Shown one piece after another: positions 53,932 through 62,280 of a stretch of DNA of 64,000 nucleotides. The DNA comes from Siccirubricoccus sp. G192 (lineage in GTDB: Bacteria > Pseudomonadota > Alphaproteobacteria > Acetobacterales > Acetobacteraceae). The notes beneath the pieces were generated by a model, which saw only the letters and a program-made list of their open reading frames with translations, did not search any database and had not been told where the DNA came from. Position 1 is the first letter of the stretch. Every line of letters begins with the position of its first letter. Both the position numbers and the translations under genes were made by a program. The DNA lies in contig NZ_JAHREN010000001.1 in the NCBI RefSeq assembly GCF_019084075.1, positions 4,800,501 through 4,864,500 of the forward strand, in the 5' to 3' direction.

Positions 53932-54615
53932 TCAGCCGAGATCGCCGCCGAGGCGGCGGGTAAGGGCGGCGGCGGCGGCAGCAAGCGCCGGCTTCAGCGC
54001 CTCCGCCAGCGGCGCCAGCCGGGCGCGCGGGCCGGAGAGGGCCAGCGCCCCGGCCAGGGCGCCGCCGCCGCCGAAGACCGGCGCGGCCAGCGCCGCCATG
54101 TCCGGGTCGCGCTCGCCCAGCGTCACCACCACCGGGTCCGTGCCCGGCGGCGGCGGGCCGGCGGCGAAGGCCAGCAGCACCCGGCCGCCGGCGCCCTGCT
54201 CCAGCGGCAGCAACTCGCCCGGCAGCAGGTGGTCGCGCACTGCGCGCGGGCTGTCGGCGCGGAACAGGCAGAGCCGCTGCCCGCCCTCCCGCACCCAGAA
54301 GGTGGCGCTCTCGCCGGACTCGTCGGCCAGGCGGCGCAGCGCCGGCGGCAGGATCGCATCGAGGCGGAGGCCGCGCTGATAGAGCATCCCCCAGCGGAAC
54401 AGCATCGGCCCCAGCGCCCATTGCCCGTCCGGCCGGCGCTGGACGCAGCGGAACCGCTCCAGCGAGGCCAGCAGCCGCAGGATGGTGCTCTTGTAGAGGC
54501 CGGTGCGGGCGGCGAGCTCGGCCAGGCTCAGCGCCGCCTCCCCCTCCCGCCAGGCGGCGAGGAGGGAGAGCGCGCGTTCCACCGCGGCAACGCCGGGTTC
54601 CTCCGCTGCGGCCAT
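53932..54615 (-). CDS. IclR-family transcriptional regulator
   Basis: A 227-residue regulator. The N-terminal winged helix reads GVAAVERALSLLAAWR, LSLAELAARTGLYKSTILRLLASLERF and RCVQRRPDG, the usual IclR start. The C-terminal effector domain is shortened but recognisable (LESG-like ESGESATFWVREGGQRLCLF). ATG at 54615 is one base after the upstream TctC stop, so the two are co-transcribed. It likely controls its own operon from the GTTCTG operator sites at 55632-55676. Confidence 0.9.
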   Translation of the reverse strand: MAAAEEPGVAAVERALSLLAAWREGEAALSLAELAARTGLYKSTILRLLASLERFRCVQRRPDGQWALGPMLFRWGMLYQRGLRLDAILPPALRRLADESGESATFWVREGGQRLCLFRADSPRAVRDHLLPGELLPLEQGAGGRVLLAFAAGPPPPGTDPVVVTLGERDPDMAALAAPVFGGGGALAGALALSGPRARLAPLAEALKPALAAAAAALTRRLGGDLG

Positions 54616-54616
54616 G

Positions 54617-55615
54617 CTACTGCGCCGGCAGCCCGGCTTCCCGCAGGATGACCTCCCAGCGGCGCATCTCGGCCGCCACATAGGCTTCGGCCTCGGCAGG
54701 GGTATTGCCGATCAGCCGCTCGGCGCCGAGTTCCGCCAGCCGCGCCCGGAGCGCCGGCTCCGCCAGCACCGCGGCGACCTCGCGCTGGATGCGCGCGCGC
54801 AGCGGCGCCGGGGTGGCGGCGGGGGCCAGGATCACCTGCCAGACGCTGAAGACCGCCTCCGGGAAGCCGAGTTCGGCGATGGTGGGGAGATCCGGCATGG
54901 CCGGGCTGCGCTCGGCGGCGGAGAGTGCCAGCGCCCGCCCCTGGCCGCCCTTGGCCAGCGCGAAGCCGGTGAGCCCCGCGTCATACATCATGTCGAGCGT
55001 GCCGGCGGCGAGGTCGAGCGCCGCCGGGCCGCTGCCGCGATAGGGCACCTCGGTCATCTGCAGGCCGGCGGCACGCAGCAGCAGCAGCGAGACCAGTTGC
55101 AGCGCGCCGCCGCCGCCGCTGGTGCCGTAGCTGTAGCGCCCCGGCGCGGCGCGCACCGCGGCGATGAACTCGGCGAAGCTGTGCCAGGGCGAATTCGGCG
55201 GCACCAGCAGCACCATCGGCGTTTCCGCCACGATGGTGATGGGCGCGAGGTCGCGCGCCGGGTCGTAGTCGAGCTGCGGATAGAGCACCCGGTTCACCGC
55301 ATGGCCGATATTGGTGAAGAGCAGGTGGTGCCCGTCGCCCGGCGACTTGGCGATGTTGGAAGCGCCGATATTGCCGCCCGCGCCGGAGCGGTTCTCCACC
55401 ACCACCTGCTGCGGCAGGCGCTGCGACATGCGTTCGGCGATCAGCCGGCAGATGATGTCGGTGGGGCCGCCGGCGGCATAGGGCAGCACCATGCGGACGG
55501 GGCGGCTCGGCCAATCCTGCGCGGCCGGGCCAGGCTGGGCGCGGGCGGGCAGGCCGCGCAGCAGGGCGGGGGCGGCGAGGCCGGCGAGCAGCAGGCGGCG
55601 TCCGGGTGCGGGCAT
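54617..55615 (-). CDS. TctC/Bug-family periplasmic substrate-binding protein (5)
   Basis: A 332-residue protein. MPAPGRRLLLAGLAAPALLRGLPARAQ is a signal peptide. QDWPSRPVRMVLPYAAGGPTDIICRLI is the Bug start, and SPGDGHHLLFTNIGHAVNRV, TEVPYRGSGPAALDLAAGTLDM and LGFPEAVFSVWQVILAP follow. AGGAG lies before the ATG at 55615. First gene of the TctC-IclR-CaiB operon. Operon logic suggests it feeds the carboxylate whose CoA ester is handled by the CaiB transferase. Confidence 0.93.
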   Translation of the reverse strand: MPAPGRRLLLAGLAAPALLRGLPARAQPGPAAQDWPSRPVRMVLPYAAGGPTDIICRLIAERMSQRLPQQVVVENRSGAGGNIGASNIAKSPGDGHHLLFTNIGHAVNRVLYPQLDYDPARDLAPITIVAETPMVLLVPPNSPWHSFAEFIAAVRAAPGRYSYGTSGGGGALQLVSLLLLRAAGLQMTEVPYRGSGPAALDLAAGTLDMMYDAGLTGFALAKGGQGRALALSAAERSPAMPDLPTIAELGFPEAVFSVWQVILAPAATPAPLRARIQREVAAVLAEPALRARLAELGAERLIGNTPAEAEAYVAAEMRRWEVILREAGLPAQ

Positions 55616-55631
55616 CCCTGGGTCTCCTGAT

Positions 55632-55676
55632 GTTCTGCGCAACAGAACGGCGTTCTATTGTGGCGCCGCAGTTCTG
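55632..55676. promoter_or_regulatory. IclR-type operator array upstream of the TctC-IclR-CaiB operon
   Basis: GTTCTG-CGCAA-CAGAAC (55632-55648) is a perfect 17-base palindrome. AGAAC-GGC-GTTCT (55644-55656) overlaps it as a second perfect palindrome, and a third GTTCTG half-site lies at 55671-55676. Its size and symmetry fit IclR-family sites, and it stands 17 bases before the TctC start, where autoregulation would act. SMP-30 is transcribed the same way from further upstream. Confidence 0.65.
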
Positions 55677-55722
55677 CGCCCCGGGCGCCGCCCGGGTCAA
55701 GCGGAATCGTCGGCGCATGAGG

Positions 55723-56628
55723 TCAGGGCGGCGGGATATCCGCCGCCAGCACCCTTCCGCTGGCGCTTTCGGTGATCAGCAGGGTCGTGCCATCCGGGGC
55801 GAAGCAGCAATTGGTGGTGTGGCGGCCGAAATCCGTGCAGTCCACTCGCAGCATGATCTGCCCATGCGGGTCCACGCCCCAGACCTGGCCATGGCCGGGA
55901 TTGGCGACGAAGAGCCGGTCATGCGCATCCACCGCCATGCCATCCGGGCCGGAGGTGCCAGCGGGGATGCGGACGAAGCAATTCGCCTTGCCCACCACCG
56001 CATCCGGCCTGAGCGCGAAGCGCCAGACCTCGCAGGCCCGGGTCATCGCCACGTAGCAATGCGTGCCCGCCTGGTTCAGCGCGATGCCGTTCGGGCTCGG
56101 CGCATTGCCGATGAGGCGGTCGATGCGCCCCTCCGGGGAAAGCCGCCAGACCCGGCCGGAGGGGTCCTGCAAGCCGCTCTGGCCCTGGTCGGTGAAGAGG
56201 ATGCCGCCCGCCGCATCCAGCACCAGGTCGTTCAGCCCCTTGAAGCCCTCCGACAGGATGTGTTCCAGCACCGGGGCCATGGCGCCGGTGGCGGGGTCGA
56301 GGCTGAGCAGCCCGTGCCGGTAGTCGGTGATGAGAAGGGCACCGGCATGCGCGCCATCCCGCGGCCCGGCGGCCATGCCGTTCGGCCAGCCCTCGTATTC
56401 CGCCACCAGTTCCCAGGCGGCGGGGCCGACCCGGAAGATGCGGCCATTCGGGATATCGGTGACCAGGAATTGCCCCGCCGCGTCGAAGCAGGGGCCTTCC
56501 AGGAAACTGTCGATCGCCGCGCCGGCCCGGTTGGCATCGGACCAGGGGGTGCGGCGGGCGCGGCGATGCGCCTCCGGCAGGGCGGAGAAGAGGCGGGCGG
56601 GAATCGCGCGGGGCGGGGTGAACCACAT
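55723..56628 (-). CDS. SMP-30/gluconolactonase family protein
   Basis: A 301-residue, six-bladed beta-propeller lactonase/esterase. EGPCFDAAGQFLVTDIPNGRIFR is the Glu metal-site segment, GLNDLVLDAAGGILFTDQG the Asn segment, and PDGMAVDAHDRLFVANPGHGQVW the Asp segment, which supply the divalent-metal ligands in the family. It hydrolyses lactones such as gluconolactone. ATG 56628 has a GGGGCAGG site. It is followed on the same strand by the IclR operator region, so it may be part of the same regulon. Confidence 0.9.
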   Translation of the reverse strand: MWFTPPRAIPARLFSALPEAHRRARRTPWSDANRAGAAIDSFLEGPCFDAAGQFLVTDIPNGRIFRVGPAAWELVAEYEGWPNGMAAGPRDGAHAGALLITDYRHGLLSLDPATGAMAPVLEHILSEGFKGLNDLVLDAAGGILFTDQGQSGLQDPSGRVWRLSPEGRIDRLIGNAPSPNGIALNQAGTHCYVAMTRACEVWRFALRPDAVVGKANCFVRIPAGTSGPDGMAVDAHDRLFVANPGHGQVWGVDPHGQIMLRVDCTDFGRHTTNCCFAPDGTTLLITESASGRVLAADIPPP

Positions 56629-56828
56629 GGCGGCAGCCTGCCCCTGGCGGCAGGAGGCGGCAAGCCCGGCCCAGCCTGGAGACGAAGCCGGCGGAAGACG
56701 GGGCTGGCGCGGCGCAGGCATGACCGATATTTCATCGGGCCACGGCAAGGTTGCGGTAACGCTGCGCCGCGTGCTTTCTGCGCCTTCGCTGGTGCAACAT
56801 CCGCCCTCCCCCCGGGAATCCCGATCCG

Positions 56829-58102
56829 ATGCTCCGCCTTCCACTCGCGTTGCTTCTCCTGCTGCTCGCCCTGCCCGCGGCCCAGGCCCAGTTCGGTCCG
56901 CAGGGCCCGCCGGCCGTCGGCGTGGTGACGGCGGAGCGCCGGCCGGTGACGGAGAGCAGCGATTCACCGGCCGGATCGAGGCGGTGAACCGCGTCGATAT
57001 CCGCGCCCGCGTCACCGGCTTCCTGCAGGAGCGGCTGTTCCAGGAAGGCCAGGAGGTGAAGGCGGGCGACGTGCTGTTCCGAATCGAGCGGCCACCCTTC
57101 GAGGCGCAGCTCGAACAAGCCCGCGCCAATGTCGCCGCCGCCCAGGCGACGCTGGAGAATGCCCGCGTGACCCTGACCCGGGCGCGGGATCTGCGGCAGA
57201 CCGGCGCCGGCACCCAGGTGGCGCTGGACAATGCCCAGGCGCAGGAGCGGACGGCGAATGCCCAGGTGCTCGGCGCCCAGGCGCAGGTGCGCACCGCCGA
57301 GATCAACCTCGGCTATACCGACATCATTGCGCCGATCGACGGCAAGATCGGCCGTGCCACCTATACGCCGGGCAATGTCGTCTCGCCGACCCTGACCGAG
57401 CCGCTGGCCACCATCGTCAGCCAGGACCCGATGCGCGTCGCCTTCACCGTCAGCGCCCGCAGCGCGGTCGAGCTGCGCAACCGCTACGAATCGCGCGGCG
57501 GCGTCGCGGCCATGGTGGTGCGGGTGCGGCTGACCGACGGCCGGCTCTATGACCAGACCGGCCGGATCGACTTCATCGATACCCAGATCGACCGCAACAC
57601 CGATACGCTGCTGATCCGCGCCCTCATCCCCAACCCGCGCCGCGACAGCGCGCAGGGCGCCCAGGGCAGCGACCGGGAGCTGATCGACGGCCAGTTCGTC
57701 ACCGTGAATGTCGAGGGTGCGGAGCCGGTGCTGGCCATCGTCGTCCCGCGCGCCGCGGTGCTGCAGGACCAGGGCGGCAATTACGTCTTCGTGGTCGGCG
57801 CCGAGAACAAGGCGGAGCGCCGCAATGTCCGGCTCGGCCGCAGCAGCGCCGAGACGGCGGTGGTGGAGGAGGGCCTCCAGGGCGGCGAGAGCGTGATCGC
57901 CGAGGGCTTGCAGCGCGTCCGCCCGGGCCAGCCGGTGAACCCGGCGCCGGCGACGCCGCCGGCCGCCCGCGCGGGCAGCGCCGGCAGCCTGAACCCGCCC
58001 GCACCGCCCGCCGCCGCGCCCGCCCGCCCGCCCGCCACCCCGCCGGGCGCGGCGCCAGCCAGGCCACCGGCGGCCGCCCCCGCCAGCGACCGGCAGGGCT
58101 GA
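56829..58102 (+). CDS. RND efflux periplasmic adaptor (membrane fusion protein), frameshifted
   Basis: The start MLRLPLALLLLLLALPAAQAQ at 56829 is a signal peptide, and VGVVTAERRPVTESS leads into the adaptor. The frame then changes near 56961-56965. Adding one base would give the expected FTGRIEAVNRVDIRARVTG. The rest is intact: FQEGQEVKAGDVLFRIERPPFE (lipoyl half), a long hairpin helix, GYTDIIAPIDGKIGR, and a barrel domain with RAAVLQDQGGNYVFVV. About 424 residues after repair, with a disordered Pro/Ala tail. It couples to the inner-membrane pump that starts 6 bases later. Confidence 0.87.
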
Positions 58103-58108
58103 GCCGCC

Positions 58109-61100
58109 ATGATCTCCGGCGTTTTCGTCGACCGGCCGCGGCTGGCCATCGTCATCTCCATCGTGATGACGATCGCCGGGCTGCTGGCCATGTTCTCCAT
58201 CCCGGTCAGCCAGTTCCCGGACATCGTGCCGCCGCAGGTCTCGGTCACCGCCCGCTATCCCGGCGCCTCGGCGGCGGTGGTGGAGGCGACGGTGGCGCAG
58301 CCGATCGAGAGCGCGGTGAACGGCGCCGACCGCATGCTCTACATGCGCTCGAACAGCGCCAATGACGGCACCTATTCGCTGAACGTCACCTTCGCGCTCG
58401 GCACCAACCCGGACATCAACACGGTCAACGTCAACAACCGGGTGCAGGCGGCGCTGGCCCGGCTGCCGCTGGAGGTGCAGCGGAACGGCATCACGGTGCG
58501 CAAGCAATCCTCCGCGGTGCTGCAATTCCTGGCGCTCTATTCCGAGAATGGGGAGCAGGACCCGCTGTTCCTCTCCAACTACGCCACCATCAACATGATC
58601 GACACCCTGGCCCGCGTGCCGGGCGTCGGCCAGGTGAACCTGTTCGGCGCCATGGACTATTCCATGCGCATCTGGTTCGAGGTGGACCGCCTCATCAGCC
58701 TGAACGTGACGCCGCAGGACATCGTGCAGGCGATCCAGTCGCAGAACGTGCAGGCGGCGGTGGGCCGCATCGGCGCCAGGCCGATCAGCGAGGACCAGCA
58801 GTTCCAGCTCAATATCCAGACCCAGGGGCGGCTCACCTCGCCGGAGCAGTTCGGCGAGATCATCATCCGGGCCAATCCCGATGGCAGCGTGCTCCGGGTG
58901 CGGGACGTGGCGCGCGTCGAGCTGGGCGCCACCAGCATGGACACCGAAAGCCGGCTGAACGGCCGCCCCACCGTGACCATGGGCATCTATCTCTCGCCCG
59001 GCGCCAATGCGGTGCAGGTGGCGCAATCCGTGCGCGACACGCTGGACCGCCTCTCCGGCCGCTTCCCGGAGGGGGTGAAGTACCTGGTGGTCTACGACAC
59101 CTCGGGATTCGTGACCGACACGATCCATGAGGTGGTCAAGACGCTGCTGGAAGCCTTCGTGCTGGTGGTCCTGGTGGTCTACCTGTTCCTCGGCTCGGTC
59201 CGCGCCACCATCATCCCGACCGTCGCCGTGCCGGTCAGCCTGATCGGCACCTTCGCGGTGCTGCTGGCGGTGGGGTTCACCGCCAATACCGTCTCCCTGC
59301 TGGCGCTGGTGCTGGCCATCGGCATCGTCGTGGACGATGCCATCGTGGTGGTGGAGAATGTCGAGCGGGTGATGGAGCAGCACCCGGAATTGCCGCCCGC
59401 CGCCGCGGTGAAGCAGGCCATGGCCGAGATCACCGGGCCGATCATCGCGATCACCCTGGTGCTGCTTTCCGTCTTCATCCCGGTGGCCTTCATCCCCGGC
59501 GTCTCGGGCGTGCTGTTCCGGCAATTCGCGGTGACGATCAGCGTGGCGATGGTGATCTCCGCCATCAATGCGCTGACCCTCTCGCCGGCGCTCTGCGCCC
59601 TGGCGCTGCGCCATACCGGGCCGCGGCGGGGGCCGATCAAATACGTGCTGCGCGGCATCGACAAGGTGCGCGACGGCTATGCGGCGGTGGTGCGGCGCCT
59701 GGTGCGCTTCGCGCTGCTGGCCCTGCTGCTGACCGCGGGCTTCGCCTTCGGCATCTGGACGCTCTCGAAACAGACCCCCTCCGGCTTCCTGCCGCAGGAG
59801 GACCAGGGCGCCTTCTTCGTGCAGCTGCAATTGCCGCAGGGCGCCAGCGTCTCCCGCACCCGGGAAGCGGCGATGCAGGTGGAGGCGATCCTGCAGCAGA
59901 ACACCGCCATCCAGCACGTGCTGGCGATCGTCGGCTTCTCGCTGATCGATGGCGGGGCGCAGTCCAATTCCGCCTTCATGGTGGCGCGGATGAAGCCCTT
60001 CGCGGACCGCACGGCGACCCAGGACAGCGTCTTCGCCGCCATCGGCCGGGTCTTCGGCGCCGCGCAGGGCATCCGCGTCGCCAATGTCTTCGCCTTCAAC
60101 ATCCCGCCGATCATCGGCCTCGGCACCGGCGGCGGCTTCGAGTACCAGTTGCAGGATTTCGAGGGCCGGCCGCCGGCCGAGCTCGGCAGCGCCATGCTTG
60201 GCCTGATCGTCGCCGCCAACCAGGACCCGCGGCTGACCTCGGTCTTCTCCACCTTCTCGCCCACCACGCCGAGCCTCTACCTCGATGTGGACCGCGACAA
60301 GGCGCAGGCGCTGGGGGTACGGATCAGCGACATCTTCAGCGCGCTCCAGGCCACGCTGGGCGGGTTCTACGTCAACGACTTCAACCTCTTCGGCCGGGTC
60401 TGGCAGGTGAACATCCAGGCCGAAGGCAGCGACCGCGACGACATCCCGGATATCTGGCGCATCCGGGTCCGCAACAACCGCGGCGACATGGTGCCGCTGC
60501 GCGCCTTCGCGGATGTGCGGGTGGTGGTCGGGCCGCAGACCGTGCAGCGCTACAACAACTACCGCTCCGTCACCCTGAACGGCGCGGCGCGGCCGGGCAT
60601 CTCCTCCGGTGAGGCGCTGCTGGCGATGGAGCAGATCTCGGCCCGCGCGCTGCCGCCGGGCTATGGCTATGAATGGACCGGCACCGCCTATCAGGAACGC
60701 CAAGCCTCCGGGCAGACCGGCATCCTGGTCGGGCTGGCGGTGCTCTTCGCCTATCTGTTCCTGGTGGCGCTCTATGAGAGCTGGACCATCCCGGTGCCGG
60801 TGCTGCTCTCCGTGGCGGTGGGCGGGCTCGGCTCCTTCCTGGCGATCTGGCTCGGCGGGCTCGCGCTCGATGTCTATGCGCAGATCGGGCTGGTGGTGCT
60901 GATCGCGCTGGCCGCCAAGAACGGCATCCTCATCATCGAATTCGCCAAGGAGGCGCGGGAGCTGCGCGGCCTCCCCATCCGCGAGGCGGCGCTGGAGGGG
61001 GCCAGGCTGCGGTTCCGGGCCGTCATGATGACCTCGATCGCCTTCGTGCTCGGCCTGGTGCCGCTGGTGACCGCCACGGGGGCGGCCATGCTGTCCCGCC

Positions 61101-61282
61101 GCGCCGTCGGCACGCCGGTCTTCGGCGGCATGATCGCCGCCTCGGCCATCGGCATCTTCATGATCCCGATGCTCTATGTGGTGTTCCAGGGGATGCGGGA
61201 ATGGGTGAAGCGCCGGGCGGGCTACCGCGCCGCATCCGCGCCGGGGCCGGGGGAGGGTGCGGCGGGCGCACCGCCGCATTAG
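58109..61282 (+). CDS. RND multidrug efflux transporter, HAE1 family
   Basis: A 1057-residue inner-membrane proton antiporter of the AcrB/MexB kind. The first helix reads FVDRPRLAIVISIVMTIAGLLAMFSIPVSQFPDI, followed by the porter domain (QPIESAVNGADRMLYMRS). The proton-relay helix 4 has GIVVDDAIVVVENVERVM, where the D-D pair is essential, and the second repeat ends with GLVVLIALAAKNGILIIEFAKEAR (Lys of helix 10). The adaptor gene precedes it. No outer-membrane channel gene follows in the window. Drugs, solvents or bile-salt-like compounds are typical substrates. Confidence 0.96.
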   Translation: MISGVFVDRPRLAIVISIVMTIAGLLAMFSIPVSQFPDIVPPQVSVTARYPGASAAVVEATVAQPIESAVNGADRMLYMRSNSANDGTYSLNVTFALGTNPDINTVNVNNRVQAALARLPLEVQRNGITVRKQSSAVLQFLALYSENGEQDPLFLSNYATINMIDTLARVPGVGQVNLFGAMDYSMRIWFEVDRLISLNVTPQDIVQAIQSQNVQAAVGRIGARPISEDQQFQLNIQTQGRLTSPEQFGEIIIRANPDGSVLRVRDVARVELGATSMDTESRLNGRPTVTMGIYLSPGANAVQVAQSVRDTLDRLSGRFPEGVKYLVVYDTSGFVTDTIHEVVKTLLEAFVLVVLVVYLFLGSVRATIIPTVAVPVSLIGTFAVLLAVGFTANTVSLLALVLAIGIVVDDAIVVVENVERVMEQHPELPPAAAVKQAMAEITGPIIAITLVLLSVFIPVAFIPGVSGVLFRQFAVTISVAMVISAINALTLSPALCALALRHTGPRRGPIKYVLRGIDKVRDGYAAVVRRLVRFALLALLLTAGFAFGIWTLSKQTPSGFLPQEDQGAFFVQLQLPQGASVSRTREAAMQVEAILQQNTAIQHVLAIVGFSLIDGGAQSNSAFMVARMKPFADRTATQDSVFAAIGRVFGAAQGIRVANVFAFNIPPIIGLGTGGGFEYQLQDFEGRPPAELGSAMLGLIVAANQDPRLTSVFSTFSPTTPSLYLDVDRDKAQALGVRISDIFSALQATLGGFYVNDFNLFGRVWQVNIQAEGSDRDDIPDIWRIRVRNNRGDMVPLRAFADVRVVVGPQTVQRYNNYRSVTLNGAARPGISSGEALLAMEQISARALPPGYGYEWTGTAYQERQASGQTGILVGLAVLFAYLFLVALYESWTIPVPVLLSVAVGGLGSFLAIWLGGLALDVYAQIGLVVLIALAAKNGILIIEFAKEARELRGLPIREAALEGARLRFRAVMMTSIAFVLGLVPLVTATGAAMLSRRAVGTPVFGGMIAASAIGIFMIPMLYVVFQGMREWVKRRAGYRAASAPGPGEGAAGAPPH

Positions 61283-61295
61283 GCGGGGCGCGGGC

Positions 61296-62038
61296 ATGGA
61301 CCCCTCATCGGCGCCGTCGCGCTGGGCGCCGCGGCCGCGGGGTTCGTGCAGGGCCTGACCGGCTTCGCCTTCGGCCTCGTGGCCATGGCCATCTGGGCCT
61401 GGACGGTCGATCCGGTGCTGGCGGGCCCGCTGGTGGTCTTCGGCTCGCTGGTCGGCCAGGTGATCGGCCTGGGGTCCCTCCGGCCCGGCCTCGATTGGCG
61501 GTGCATCCTGCCCTTCGTCGCCGGCGGCCTGCTCGGCGTGCCGCTCGGGGTGCTGCTGCTCGGGCGGATCGACCCGCTCGGCTTCAGGCTGGCCGTGGGG
61601 CTGCTGCTGGTGCTGTGGTGCCCGGCCATGCTCTTCGCCCAGGACCTGCCGCGCATCACCCGCGGCGGCCGCCTGGCGGATGCCGGGGCCGGCTGGGCCG
61701 GCGGCGTCATGGGCGGGCTCGGCGGGCTCAGCGGCCCGGCGCCGATCCTCTGGGTGACGCTGCGGGGCTGGGACCGGCATGCCCAGCGCGCCGTCATCCA
61801 GGTCTTCAACCTGGCCATGCATGCGACCACCATGGCGGCCTATCTCGCCACCGGCACCGTCTCCGCCGAGGCGGCGCGGCTTTTCGCCGTGGTCCTCCCG
61901 GCGATGCTGGTGCCCTCGCTGCTCGGCGCCCGACTGTTTCACCGCTTCAGCGATGCGGGTTTCCGCCGCGTCGTCCTCGGCCTGCTGGCGATCTCCGGCG
62001 CCGTGCTGATCGCCACCACCCTGCCGAAGCTGCTTTAG
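61296..62038 (+). CDS. TSUP/TauE-SafE family permease, apparent frameshift near the start
   Basis: A membrane protein of about 247 residues with seven to eight helices: GFVQGLTGFAFGLVAMAIWAW, PLGVLLLGRIDPLGFRLAVGL, GGVMGGLGGLSGPAPILWVTL (the TauE/SafE signature) and helix 8. From the ATG at 61296 the frame reads MDPS and leaves the family frame. One extra C in the C4 run at 61301-61304 would give MDPLIGAVALG. Alternatively the gene starts at GTG 61346 without the first helix. It probably exports or imports sulfur-containing organic anions. It begins 14 bases after the RND stop. Confidence 0.75.
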
Positions 62039-62084
62039 AGCAAACTCCGTGCAGGCGGAATCGCCTGGACGGAGTAATTTGCTC
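62038..62084 (+). terminator. long hairpin terminator after the TSUP gene
   Basis: GAGCAAA-CTCCGT-G-CAGGCG-GAAT-CGCCTG-G-ACGGAG-TAA-TTTGCTC forms a nearly perfect stem of about 19 base pairs beginning in the stop codon. It serves as a strong terminator and also fits the palindromic REP-like family. Confidence 0.75.
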
Positions 62085-62097
62085 GATAAGACAAAGG

Positions 62098-62141
62098 CTG
62101 GAGCGGATTCCGTGAGCGAATGCGAACGGAAAACGCTCCAG
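62098..62141. repeat. second palindromic element after the TSUP gene
   Basis: Arms CTGGAGCG and CGCTCCAG, extended by ATTCCGT against ACGGAA, enclose a 12-base loop. It is related in style to the hairpin at 50884 (CTGGAGC and GCTCCAG ends). Confidence 0.65.
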
Positions 62142-62280
62142 GCGCCCCCCCACGCCGATGTGTTCACCGGCCTCCCGCGGGGTGGCCGGCGCTGAATCGG
62201 GCCGGGCCGGCGATACCCCCCTTCCCCCCGCGCCCCTTCCTCCGCAGATGATGGGGGCAGAAAAACCGACGGGGGTTGCC

